In this document: positions 29,143 through 37,565 of the stretch, piece after piece
Layout: each line of letters begins with the position of its first letter
How positions within the stretch are numbered: position 1 is the first letter of the stretch
Origin: Ruminococcaceae bacterium UBA3751
GTDB taxonomy: Bacteria > Bacillota > Clostridia > Oscillospirales > Acutalibacteraceae
Assembly: GCA_002371215.1 (NCBI GenBank)
Contig: DFGL01000022.1
Coordinates: 37,031 to 101,030 of the forward strand
Reading direction: 5' to 3'
Length of the DNA stretch: 64,000 nucleotides
The notes under the pieces: model-generated
The model's database searches: none
The model's input: the letters and a program-made list of their open reading frames with translations, nothing else
What the model was told of the DNA's origin: nothing
Position numbers and translations under genes: made by a program

Positions 29143-30069
29143 ATGAGGCTGTTTAAAAACAGAGGGGATATATATATTCCTAAAACCGGAAAAAGCAATT
29201 CAAAGGAGGCAAAAATTCTTTTTGTTTTTCTTTTTTTCATTGTAATTTTTACGGTTGTTTTTGTTGTACTTTTAAACGGCAGATATAAAAACGCCGCAGA
29301 ATTTTTCGGAGAGGGAGAGGTAAGCATTACCGAAAATTCGGAGTTTAACGAGGTAAATCTTCCAAGCGTAACGGGAAAAACAAATTTTCTTATTCTTGAA
29401 ACGGATGACGAAAATGAAATTATTCACTATATTTTTCTTCTTCAGGCGGATAAGGATAATTTTGCATATAAAGCCGCGGCGCTCTCTCCGGATATGAAGC
29501 TTGATAAAACAAGCATTAAAGAGGTTTATAAAACAGGCGGAGGCGCAGCGCTGCAGACTAAGCTTACAGAATACTTAGGGATTGAGATAGATTATTATGC
29601 CGAGTTTGAAAACAGCTCCGCCGTTGATTTTCTCGGAAAGCTCGGAACGATTATCTACCCAGCAAATTCTGATATACGCTTTTCCGGAGGCAGCGGTACG
29701 GATAAATATACTATCCATATCAACGAAGGCGAGCAGAAGCTGAGCGCAACGGAAATGACTAATCTGCTACGTTATTTCAGCAATGAAAAGCATAATTATT
29801 CTGCGGAGTGCGAGCTTGTTTTACGGATAATGACGGGGCTTTTCAACCAAAAGAATTTTGAAAGCAGCGAAAGCCTTTTCAGACTGTTTATTAAATCCTG
29901 TAAATCGGATATTACCGTAAGGGATTACGAAAACGGCAAGAACTCTATCTATGTTTTCTGTATGAAAAATACGGATATAACGGTTTATACGGTACAGACA
30001 AAATATGATGAAAACAAGGTCCTTACTCAAAAGGCGCTTAAGGAAATAAAGGGGTATTACAGTAAATGA
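29143..30069 (+). CDS. Membrane-anchored LCP-like protein, probably non-catalytic
   Basis: 308 residues: a basic N-terminus, one TM (about 24-45) and an outside domain that follows the LCP plan. The pieces are [31 protein letters not shown], then [20 protein letters not shown] matching the LCP region that ends in IDYYVVVDF. The acidic and arginine residues of active LCP enzymes are not where expected, so it may be a degenerate or regulatory relative. GGCGGTGAAATT precedes the ATG. Its stop overlaps folE by 4 bp (ATGA), so it is cotranscribed with folate genes, an unusual pairing. Confidence 0.72.
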   Translation: MRLFKNRGDIYIPKTGKSNSKEAKILFVFLFFIVIFTVVFVVLLNGRYKNAAEFFGEGEVSITENSEFNEVNLPSVTGKTNFLILETDDENEIIHYIFLLQADKDNFAYKAAALSPDMKLDKTSIKEVYKTGGGAALQTKLTEYLGIEIDYYAEFENSSAVDFLGKLGTIIYPANSDIRFSGGSGTDKYTIHINEGEQKLSATEMTNLLRYFSNEKHNYSAECELVLRIMTGLFNQKNFESSESLFRLFIKSCKSDITVRDYENGKNSIYVFCMKNTDITVYTVQTKYDENKVLTQKALKEIKGYYSK

Positions 30070-30635
30070 TTAGCGATGAAAATAAAAAAATTATAATGAA
30101 TGCCGTTCGCGATATCCTTGTTGCTGTGGGCGAAAACCCTGAAAGAGAGGGTTTGAAGGAAACGCCGAAAAGAGTTGCGAATATGTACGAGGAGCTTTTT
30201 TGCGGGCTTCATGACGACCCTAAACGCCACCTGAAACTCTTTGATGAAAAATCAAACGATGAGATGGTAATAGTAAGGGATATTCCGTTTTCCTCAATGT
30301 GCGAGCATCATCTTCTGCCCTTCGTCGGCAAGGCGCATATTGCCTATATACCGAGCGATAACAAGATTATAGGGCTTTCAAAGCTCGCAAGAATAGTTGA
30401 TAACTTTGCCAAAAAGCCTCAGGTTCAGGAGAGGCTTACTCACGATATTGCGGATTTTTTAAACGACAATCTTTCTCCCCAGGGCGTTGCGGTAATTATT
30501 GAGGCGGAGCATATGTGTATGTCTATCCGCGGCGCAAAGGCGTCGGGTTCAATTACCCAGACCTCAGCGCTAAGGGGAAATATGAGAACGGACGCAAAAA
30601 CAAGAGCGGAGGTATTATCATTATTAATGAAATAA
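30066..30635 (+). CDS. folE: GTP cyclohydrolase I
   Basis: Converts GTP to dihydroneopterin triphosphate, the first folate step. 189 residues with [20 protein letters not shown], the zinc/active-site block [19 protein letters not shown] and the C-terminal [16 protein letters not shown]. The zinc Cys and His residues are all present. Translationally coupled to the upstream LCP-like gene. Confidence 0.96.
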   Translation: MISDENKKIIMNAVRDILVAVGENPEREGLKETPKRVANMYEELFCGLHDDPKRHLKLFDEKSNDEMVIVRDIPFSSMCEHHLLPFVGKAHIAYIPSDNKIIGLSKLARIVDNFAKKPQVQERLTHDIADFLNDNLSPQGVAVIIEAEHMCMSIRGAKASGSITQTSALRGNMRTDAKTRAEVLSLLMK

Positions 30636-30644
30636 TAATGATAA

Positions 30645-30740
30645 TTCGGAATTCGGAAAGCGGAATTCGGAATTTCGGGCGCTGCGCACGGCATTTTTAT
30701 TAATTCTTAATTCTTAACTCTTAACTCTTAATTCTTATTT
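30645..30740. repeat. AATTCGGAATT plus AATTCTTAATT repeat between folE and folP
   Basis: GATAATTCGGAATTCGGAAA and its inverted partner, the short GGGCGCTGCGCACGGCA core, then iterated TTAATTCTTAATTCTTAACT. Lies within the fol gene cluster without a clear terminator. Confidence 0.75.
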
Positions 30741-30760
30741 TTACTACGGCAATTATAATT

Positions 30761-31564
30761 ATGATTTGGAAAGCAAGAAACAAAGAAATTGAATACGGCA
30801 ATAAAGCGGTAATTATGGGAATAGTTAACCTTACGCCCGATTCATTTTCAGACGGCGGAAAGTATACCGACGTAAGTACCGCTGTTTCTTATGCGCTTTC
30901 GCTTTCAGAGGACGGCGCCGATATAATTGACCTCGGCGCGCAGTCTACCCGCCCGGGATATACGGAAATTTCGCCCGACGAGGAGTGGGAGCGCCTCGGG
31001 GATACTCTTTCGGATTTGCGTAAAAAGACGGATAAACCTATTTCCGTTGACACCTATTTTCCCGCCGTTGCAAAAAAAGCACTCTCTGAGGGTGCGGATA
31101 TTATTAACGACGTGAGCGGAAACGTTTCGCCCGAAATGGCTGAAATTATAAAGGAATACGGCGCGGGCTGGGTAATTATGCACAGCGGCAGCGGCTCAGT
31201 TTACGAGGTTAAGGCTTTCTTTGAAAATTCTGCTCTGCTCGCTGAAAAATACGGCATAAAAAAAGAGCAGCTCTGCTTTGATATGGGCATAGGCTTTGGC
31301 AAAAGCTATGAGCAGAACCTTGAGCTGATTGCAAATATAAAGGAATATAAATTAAGTGGTTTTCCGCTTCTTCTCGGCGTTTCAAGAAAACGCGTTATAG
31401 GCGCTGCGAGCGGCGAAACTGAGCCTGAAAAAAGAATTTCAGGCAATATAGCAGCCGATACGGCGGCGCTTTTCGGCGGAGCGGACATATTCCGTATACA
31501 CGACGTAAAAAACGAAATTAAGGGCATAAGAACGGCACAGGAGCTTAAAAAATGGATAAAATAA
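30761..31564 (+). CDS. folP: Dihydropteroate synthase
   Basis: Joins p-aminobenzoate to dihydropterin pyrophosphate; the sulfonamide target. 267 residues with GIVNLTPDSFSDGGKY, DLGAQSTRPGY, PISVDTY and DIINDVSG. The TIM-barrel ends with the RIHDVK motif. The ribosome site is weak, perhaps because the repeat replaced the original spacer. Overlaps folB by 13 bp. Confidence 0.96.
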   Translation: MIWKARNKEIEYGNKAVIMGIVNLTPDSFSDGGKYTDVSTAVSYALSLSEDGADIIDLGAQSTRPGYTEISPDEEWERLGDTLSDLRKKTDKPISVDTYFPAVAKKALSEGADIINDVSGNVSPEMAEIIKEYGAGWVIMHSGSGSVYEVKAFFENSALLAEKYGIKKEQLCFDMGIGFGKSYEQNLELIANIKEYKLSGFPLLLGVSRKRVIGAASGETEPEKRISGNIAADTAALFGGADIFRIHDVKNEIKGIRTAQELKKWIK

Positions 31565-31914
31565 CTGTTAAAGGGCTTAAGCTTTTTGCATATCACGGCG
31601 TAAATCCCGAGGAAAAGGAAAACGGACAGAGCTTTATAATCGACGTTGATTATTACCTTGAGCTTGAAAAACCCTGCAAAACCGATAACGTTGAGGATAC
31701 GGTAAGCTATGCAAAAGCTGTAAAAATTATACAAAAAGTATTCACGGAAAAATCCTACGACCTTATTGAAAAAGCCGCAGAGGTCATTGCGCAGGCGCTT
31801 CTTTCTGAGTTTAAAGAAATTCAGAAGGTGAAGGTTACCGTTAAAAAGCCCGAGGCGCCCGTCAAGGCGGAATTTGACTATATGGCGGTTAAAATTACGA
31901 GGAAAAGAAAATGA
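31552..31914 (+). CDS. folB: Dihydroneopterin aldolase
   Basis: A 120-residue enzyme of the tunnelling fold: VKGLKLFAYHGVNPEEKENG (with the YHGV signature) and KVTVKKPEAPVKAEFDYMAV. Overlaps folP (13 bp) and folK (4 bp), forming a coupled folP-folB-folK unit. Confidence 0.95.
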   Translation: MDKITVKGLKLFAYHGVNPEEKENGQSFIIDVDYYLELEKPCKTDNVEDTVSYAKAVKIIQKVFTEKSYDLIEKAAEVIAQALLSEFKEIQKVKVTVKKPEAPVKAEFDYMAVKITRKRK

Positions 31915-32384
31915 AATTTATTATAGGCGCGGGAACTAATATAGGCAACAGAAAAGAAAATATTGAAAACGCTGTTGAGGCGTTTAAATTAGTGCCTAAA
32001 TGCGAGGTTTTAAGAGTTTCAAAAATCTATGAAACCGAGCCCGTAGGCTATGATGAGCAGGATAATTTCTATAATATCTGCTTTGAGGTTGAAAGCTCGC
32101 TCACCCCTAACGAAATGCTCGGCGTCTGCCTTGGAATTGAGGCGGGCTTCGGCAGAGTAAGGGAGATAAAAAACGGGCCGAGAATACTTGACCTCGATAT
32201 AATTTTAGCAGAGAGCAGCGCGGTTAACACGGCTAATTTAACCGTACCGCACCCGAGATTTTTTGAGCGCAGATTCGTTTTAATTCCTCTGCTGGAGCTG
32301 TTTCCCGACGGCAAGGCTTACGGAATAAATTTCAGCCGCAACCTCCTTGGAATAAAAGGACAGGCGGTAAAAGAAGTATACTGA
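31911..32384 (+). CDS. folK: HPPK: 6-hydroxymethyl-7,8-dihydropterin pyrophosphokinase
   Basis: 157 residues with GAGTNIGNRKENIENAVEAF, the substrate loop KIYETEPVGYDEQDNFYN and the signature GPRILDLDIILAE. Last gene of the folate cluster, followed by repeats and a strong terminator. Confidence 0.95.
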   Translation: MKFIIGAGTNIGNRKENIENAVEAFKLVPKCEVLRVSKIYETEPVGYDEQDNFYNICFEVESSLTPNEMLGVCLGIEAGFGRVREIKNGPRILDLDIILAESSAVNTANLTVPHPRFFERRFVLIPLLELFPDGKAYGINFSRNLLGIKGQAVKEVY

Positions 32385-32518
32385 ATGTATAATTGATAAT
32401 TGACAATTGATAATTAAGGGTTAAGAATTCCGAATTCCGCTTCCCGAATTCCGAATTAATATAATAGCCGTGCGCAGCACCCTGAATTCTTCATTCTTCA
32501 CTCATCATTCTTCATTAA
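32385..32518. repeat. Composite intergenic repeat after folK
   Basis: AATTGATAATTGACAATTGA, then GAATTCCGAATTCCGCTTCC, CCGTGCGCAGCACCC and ATTCTTCATTCTTCACTCAT. The CCGTGCGCAGCACCC core is the inverse of the one after folE and is repeated near 49640. Confidence 0.75.
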
Positions 32519-32521
32519 ATA

Positions 32522-32553
32522 AAAAGCCGAGAACTTTCGTTCTCGGTTTTTTT
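32522..32553 (+). terminator. Terminator of the fol cluster
   Basis: CCGAGAAC / GTTCTCGG with a 4-base loop and TTTTTTT after it; A-run on the other side lets it work also for the small gene on the minus strand. Confidence 0.9.
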
Positions 32554-32728
32554 ACATAAAGGACGAGATTGCGTCAACCATTCCCGCAACCTTATTGGCG
32601 GTTTTTTTAACCGCTTTTTTTGTTGATGAAGGGGCGGATTTCGTTCCGCTCGCCATTGCAAGCGCCGAGCATACTGCAAGCGTTGCGCCAACGCCCTTCA
32701 TTATCATTTTTGACGTTGCTGTTTTCAT
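32552..32728 (-). CDS. Small predicted membrane protein (58 aa)
   Basis: Begins MKTATSKMIMKGVGATLAVC and continues SALAMASGTKSAPSSTK, then a basic helical stretch KAVKKTANKVAGMVDAI. One hydrophobic segment (about 8-28) with small residues is followed by an amphipathic, lysine-rich tail. The ATG at 32728 has an unusually strong ribosome site, AAGGAGGAG. Immediately upstream is the hairpin TGACC-CTTT-GGTCA, abutting that site, which could control access. Family not recognised. Confidence 0.75.
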   Translation of the reverse strand: MKTATSKMIMKGVGATLAVCSALAMASGTKSAPSSTKKAVKKTANKVAGMVDAISSFM

Positions 32729-32801
32729 TTTTTCTCCTCCTTGACCAAAGGGTCAGTAATAGTATTAGAAAAAATGAAGATAATAAAATTGAAAAATTAT
32801 T

Positions 32802-33812
32802 CTATTTTATTTTGATATATTTTGTTGGCGCATAGAGAAAATCAAGGTGAATTTTTTCCATAACCATTGCGGCGATTATAGGAAGGATGAAGCTTGCCGC
32901 AAGCCCTGCGCCCAGGTGAATTATAATATTTGTAATTCCGATTTTCAGCAAAACGGAGCGCACTCCCGCCGCAAATATAGTATGCATAAGAAAAACGGGC
33001 ATCGTGTATTTTGCAAGGAACGAAAGTGCCTTCGGGTTTTTCTCTCTGTCTGACAGCTTGCCGATAAAGGAGATGATTCCCGCGCAGGCGAGAAAGCCGA
33101 AAAAGAGGTTGTAGCCGCGGAAATAATAGCGGTTGTTAATAACGAAAAGTATAAGAAATACAAAGATAACAAAGAGCAGGCCTCCGCTTTTTGTAAAGTA
33201 CCTTTCAAGCCTGAAATGCGCCGTAAACATTCCGAGAATGAACCACACCGCGTTATAGCGGACAACCGTAATTATATGGTCAAAATACTGCGGAAGGTAG
33301 GTTGGCGGGAAGTAGTCAAAAACCATAAACAGCGCAATTGCAATAATAAGCCGTATAACCGCGTCAGCGCCGTTTTTCATTATCGGATTAAGAACGAAAA
33401 AGATAAATAAAACGTAAAGAAACCAATACGGAGCTGTTCGGGCGGAAATGAGAAGGCTGATAAGCCCCTTGCTGTTTACGGAATTTACAGAGGAGGAAAA
33501 AATTATCTTTAAAACATAGGTTGCGCTGACGAAAACAACGTAGGGAATTCCGAGAGCGAGCAGCTTTTTCAGTATATTTTTTGAATAGTCCTTAAAATCC
33601 TGTTTTACCGTCATTCGCTGGTAAATAAAGCCCGAGCAGATAAAAAAGAGCGGAACGTGGAAAAGGTAAAGTATGCTTACAAAGGTTTCGGGATAGGTAT
33701 TCTCGGTAAATATCCCCGCGTCGTACAGTCCCATAAGAAGATGGCCGAGCGCAACAAAGAAAATAGCTATTATTTTTACGTTATCAATAAAGTAAATACG
33801 CTTTTTTTCCAC
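32802..33812 (-). CDS. Acyltransferase-3 family integral membrane protein
   Basis: 336 residues with about ten TMs. The N-terminal RIYFIDNVKIIAIFFVALGH carries the conserved His of acyltransferase-3/OafA-like O-acetylases, and SILYLFHVPLFFICSGF is the next motif. It probably O-acetylates a sugar or exopolymer outside the cell. GTG at 33812 with AGGCGGT is chosen: the ATG at 33836 lies inside the extended -10 (TGTTATAAT, 33835-33840) and so cannot be translated from that promoter. Confidence 0.85.
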   Translation of the reverse strand: MEKKRIYFIDNVKIIAIFFVALGHLLMGLYDAGIFTENTYPETFVSILYLFHVPLFFICSGFIYQRMTVKQDFKDYSKNILKKLLALGIPYVVFVSATYVLKIIFSSSVNSVNSKGLISLLISARTAPYWFLYVLFIFFVLNPIMKNGADAVIRLIIAIALFMVFDYFPPTYLPQYFDHIITVVRYNAVWFILGMFTAHFRLERYFTKSGGLLFVIFVFLILFVINNRYYFRGYNLFFGFLACAGIISFIGKLSDREKNPKALSFLAKYTMPVFLMHTIFAAGVRSVLLKIGITNIIIHLGAGLAASFILPIIAAMVMEKIHLDFLYAPTKYIKIK

Positions 33813-33906
33813 TGTCTCACCGCCTTTCCCGCTCATTATAACATAAACTCGCCAAATATTAAAGCAGAAATAATAATAATAATATATACAGATACATATA
33901 TAAGTA

Positions 33907-33934
33907 TTGCAATATACTTTGTAACTGATATAAT
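33907..33934 (+). promoter_or_regulatory. Promoter of the feoAB-cation efflux operon
   Basis: TTGCAA, 16 bp, TATAAT. No clear Fur box is visible around it. Confidence 0.65.
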
Positions 33935-33965
33935 AGGCATTAAGGAAACTTAAGGAATAGGAAAA

Positions 33966-36311
33966 ATGAATTTAAACGAACTGAAAAAAGGAGAGTCGGC
34001 AGTTATTGAGGCTGTCGGCGGAGAGGGTGCGCTCAGGCAGCACTTTCTTGATATGGGCGTTATACCCGGCGCGGAGATAACTATGGTTAAGCTCGCGCCA
34101 ATGGGCGACCCGATTGAATACCGTATTCACGGCTATGAGCTTACGCTGCGCCTTGCAGACGCTGAACAAATCAGCATAAGCAAAACGAAAAGGAAGAGCG
34201 AAAGCAAAACGGATATTTTTCATTATGACAAGGCTCATCCCGGGCTCGGCGAGGGCGGAAAGTATCATAACAAGGCGGAGGAAAACCCGCTCCCTGACGG
34301 TACCGTTCTTACCTTTGCGCTCGCGGGAAATCAGAACTGCGGAAAAACAACGCTGTTTAACCAGCTTACCGGCTCTAACCAGCACGTCGGTAATTTCCCC
34401 GGCGTTACCGTAGACAGAAAGAGCGGCGCTATAAAAGGCAATCCCGATACTGAGGTTGTAGACCTCCCGGGAATATATTCGCTCTCTCCGTATTCAAGCG
34501 AGGAAATCGTTTCCCGAAGCTATATTTTAAAGGAAAAGCCTACGGGAATTATAAATATTGTTGACGCAACCGCGATAGAGCGAAACCTCTACCTTACAAT
34601 GCAGCTTATGGAGCTTGAAACTCCTATGGTGCTCGCCCTCAATATGATGGACGAGGTCAGAGGAAACGGCGGCTCGATACGCATTAACGAAATGGAGGAG
34701 GCGCTCGGTATTCCCGTCGTTGCAATCTCCGCCTCAAAAAACGAGGGTATAGAGGAGCTTGTCAGCCACGCCTTACATATTGCTAAATATCAGGAAAAGC
34801 CGCTGAGAAACGACTTTTGCGACGTTAACGACCATAACGGCGCCGTTCACCGCTGCCTTCACGGAATTATGCACCTTATTGAGGACCACGCGCGCGCTGC
34901 GGATATTCCCGTGCGCTTTGCCGCAACTAAGCTCATTGAGGGCGACGAAAGAATAACTAAAGCGCTGAAGCTTGATGAAAACGAGGCTGAGTTTGTTGAG
35001 CATATTATTCTTCAGATGGAGGAGGAGCGCGGGCTTGACAGAGCGGCGGCGATTGCGGATATGCGCTTTGCGTTTATTAAAAAGCTGTCCGAGGAGTGCG
35101 TCGTTCAGCCCAAGGAGAGCAAGGAACGTGCGCGCAGCAAAAAAATAGATAAAATTCTTACGGGAAAATACACCGCCCTGCCGTCGTTTATAGTTATAAT
35201 CGGCGCAATTTTCTGGCTCACCTTCGGGCTAATCGGAAAATTCCTTCAGGATTTACTCGGGCAGGGGATTGATTTGCTCACCGCCTCCGTTGACCGTATG
35301 CTTACCGTATGGCATACAAACGAGGTAGTCCATTCGCTTATAACGGAGGGTATTTTTAACGGCGTCGGCAGCGTTTTGAGCTTTCTTCCGATAATCGTTA
35401 CGCTGTTTTTCTTCCTCTCTCTGCTTGAGGATACGGGCTATATGGCGCGCATTGCCTTCGTTACGGATAAAATGCTTAGAAAAATAGGGCTTTCGGGCAG
35501 AAGTATAGTTCCTATGCTGATTGGCTTTGGCTGTTCCGTTCCGGGAGTTATGAGCTGCCGCACCCTCCCCTCGGAGCGCGACAGAAAGATGACGATTATT
35601 CTTATCCCGTTTATGAGCTGTACGGCAAAGCTGCCTATTTACGGGCTCTTTGCCTCCGCCTTTTTCCCAAAATATGCGGCGCTTGTTATGATAGGGCTGT
35701 ATCTTTTCGGAATAATTATGGGCATAATTACCGCCCTTATTACTAAAAACACCTCGTTCAGGGGCGAGGCGGTTCCGTTTGTTATGGAGCTTCCCAATTA
35801 CCGTATGCCGAGCGCGAGGAATATACTTCATTTAATCTGGGAAAAATCAAAGGACTTTATAACGAGGGCGTTTACAATAATTTTTATTGCAACGATAGTA
35901 ATCTGGTTTTTGAGAACCTTCAATTTCCATCTTGAAATGGTTGAGGATTCCAAAAACAGTATTCTCGCCGTCGTTGCGGGCTGGATTGCTCCGATTTTCA
36001 AGCCCCTCGGCTTCGGCGACTGGAGAATGACAACCTCGCTCATCACGGGCTTTATGGCAAAGGAGAGCGTTGTTTCAACCCTTTCAATTCTCTTTGGAAG
36101 CACAGCGGGAATTACGGCGGCGCTCACAATGCGTTCAGCCGCTTCATTTCTCGTTTTCTGCCTGCTTTATACACCCTGCGTTGCGGCGGTTGCCTCCGTA
36201 AAGCGTGAGCTCGGAATTAAGTCCGCCGTAATTATGGTAGTAATGCAGTGCGGCGTTGCATGGCTGTGCTCGGGAGCGGTTTATATGATTACATCATTAT
36301 TTGTACGTTAG
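33966..36311 (+). CDS. feoB: FeoA-FeoB fusion ferrous iron transporter
   Basis: A 781-residue protein with FeoA (1-72, LRQHFLDMGVIPGAEITMVK) joined to FeoB. The G domain has G1 GNQNCGKTTLFNQ (121-133), switch region FPGVTVDRKSG, DLPG and NMMDEV. A helical linker follows, then about nine TMs with the gating motifs IGFGCSVPGVMSCRTL and FMSCTAKLPIYGLF. Imports Fe2+. AAGGAATAGG upstream of the ATG is modest. 11 bp before the cation efflux gene. Confidence 0.95.
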   Translation: MNLNELKKGESAVIEAVGGEGALRQHFLDMGVIPGAEITMVKLAPMGDPIEYRIHGYELTLRLADAEQISISKTKRKSESKTDIFHYDKAHPGLGEGGKYHNKAEENPLPDGTVLTFALAGNQNCGKTTLFNQLTGSNQHVGNFPGVTVDRKSGAIKGNPDTEVVDLPGIYSLSPYSSEEIVSRSYILKEKPTGIINIVDATAIERNLYLTMQLMELETPMVLALNMMDEVRGNGGSIRINEMEEALGIPVVAISASKNEGIEELVSHALHIAKYQEKPLRNDFCDVNDHNGAVHRCLHGIMHLIEDHARAADIPVRFAATKLIEGDERITKALKLDENEAEFVEHIILQMEEERGLDRAAAIADMRFAFIKKLSEECVVQPKESKERARSKKIDKILTGKYTALPSFIVIIGAIFWLTFGLIGKFLQDLLGQGIDLLTASVDRMLTVWHTNEVVHSLITEGIFNGVGSVLSFLPIIVTLFFFLSLLEDTGYMARIAFVTDKMLRKIGLSGRSIVPMLIGFGCSVPGVMSCRTLPSERDRKMTIILIPFMSCTAKLPIYGLFASAFFPKYAALVMIGLYLFGIIMGIITALITKNTSFRGEAVPFVMELPNYRMPSARNILHLIWEKSKDFITRAFTIIFIATIVIWFLRTFNFHLEMVEDSKNSILAVVAGWIAPIFKPLGFGDWRMTTSLITGFMAKESVVSTLSILFGSTAGITAALTMRSAASFLVFCLLYTPCVAAVASVKRELGIKSAVIMVVMQCGVAWLCSGAVYMITSLFVR

Positions 36312-36321
36312 AAGTGATTTA

Positions 36322-37479
36322 ATGACAAAGCTACTTATAAATATCGTTAAACGCCGAGGCGCCGAAAAGCAGCGCGAGGAGTTTGGTTTACTCAGCGGAA
36401 GGGTTGGGATTATATGTAATTTGCTGCTCTCTGCGGTTAAATTCACCGTTGGCGTTCTAACGGGCGCGCTTTCCGTTACGGCGGACGCTGTCAATAACCT
36501 GACGGACGCGAGCGTAAATATTGTAACGATAATCGGTACAAGGCTGGCGGGAAAGCCCGTTGATAAGGAGCACCCCTTCGGCCACGGCAGAGCGGAATAT
36601 ATCTCCGCGCTGATTGTTTCCTTTTCCGTTTTTGTTATGAGCTTTGAGCTTGGCAAAAGCGCCGTAATAAAAATTATACGTCCCGAAAGAGTAAGGTACA
36701 GCGCGGTTTACGTTGTAATTCTCGCCCTTTCAATCTGCGTTAAGCTCTGGATGGCGTATTTTAACAGCAGGTTGTATGCGATTACGGAAAATCTCAATAT
36801 GAAAGCCGTTATGAGAGACAGCCTTAACGACTGCGTTGCAACGCTTGCGACGCTCGCGGCGGTAATAGTTTCGGGCAGACTCGGGCTTCTTTGGTTTGAC
36901 GGAGTTATCGGCTTGGCTGTTGCAGTTTTCGTCTTTTTCTCGGGCGTTTCCGTTTTAAAGGAGATTATCGGCGCGCTCCTCGGAAAGCCGCCGTCAAAGG
37001 AACTTACCGAGGAGATTGAAAATATTATCATAAGTAACGATTTAATCCTCGGCGTTCACGATTTGATTGTTCATAATTACGGCCACGAAACGGCTATTGC
37101 CTCGGCGCACGCGGAGGTTCCCGCGGATACGGATTTGGTAACGGTACACGAGGTTATTGACAGCGCCGAGCGGGAGATAATGGAAAAGCTCGGAATAAAT
37201 ATCTGTATTCATACCGACCCCGTTGAAACGGATAACGATTTGCGCGACAGGTACAAAACCTTAACGGAAATTATTATCAGCGAATACAACCCCGATTTTT
37301 CCTTCCACGATTTCAGGCTTGTTGAAAAACAGGGCAAAAAGGTGCTTTCGTTTGATTTGGTAACCCCGTTTGAATACGAGGGCAGGGAAGAAGAAATTAA
37401 AAACGGACTTTGCGAAATATATAATAAACAGCTCCCCGAAACGGAGCTTAAAATCAATGTTGAGCATTCGTATATTTAA
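36322..37479 (+). CDS. Cation diffusion facilitator (Fe/Mn/Zn efflux)
   Basis: 385 residues, six TMs. The metal-site segments are TADAVNNLTDASVNIV and HPFGHGRAEYISAL, with the cytoplasmic dimer domain ILGVHDLIVHNYGHETAIAS. The C-terminus is extended by about 80 residues. Cotranscribed with feoB, suggesting that iron or manganese is the exported ion (inference). ATG at 36322 is preferred over a TTG at 36301 that overlaps the feoB end. Confidence 0.9.
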   Translation: MTKLLINIVKRRGAEKQREEFGLLSGRVGIICNLLLSAVKFTVGVLTGALSVTADAVNNLTDASVNIVTIIGTRLAGKPVDKEHPFGHGRAEYISALIVSFSVFVMSFELGKSAVIKIIRPERVRYSAVYVVILALSICVKLWMAYFNSRLYAITENLNMKAVMRDSLNDCVATLATLAAVIVSGRLGLLWFDGVIGLAVAVFVFFSGVSVLKEIIGALLGKPPSKELTEEIENIIISNDLILGVHDLIVHNYGHETAIASAHAEVPADTDLVTVHEVIDSAEREIMEKLGINICIHTDPVETDNDLRDRYKTLTEIIISEYNPDFSFHDFRLVEKQGKKVLSFDLVTPFEYEGREEEIKNGLCEIYNKQLPETELKINVEHSYI

Positions 37480-37534
37480 TTCGGAATTCGGAAAGCGGAA
37501 TTCGGAGTTGTTGTTATTGCAACGGATTTCTTAA
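37480..37534. repeat. AATTCGGAATT-type intergenic repeat
   Basis: ATTCGGAATTCGGAAAGCGG then AATTCGGAGTTGTTGTTATT and GCAACGGATTTCTTAATT, in the gap before the shared terminator. Confidence 0.75.
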
Positions 37535-37535
37535 T

Positions 37536-37564
37536 TAAAAAGCACCCCGTGGGGTGCTTTTTTA
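37536..37564. terminator. Bidirectional terminator after the cation efflux gene and ABC permease
   Basis: AAAAAGCACCCC / GGGGTGCTTTTT with a 2-base centre and A/T runs on both sides; overlaps the permease stop region. Confidence 0.9.
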
Positions 37565-37565
37565 A

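Noticed and set aside
33813..33836. ATG at 33836 as start of the acyltransferase
   Set aside because: The ATG is part of the TATAAT-G of the promoter; GTG at 33812 has AGGCGGT.
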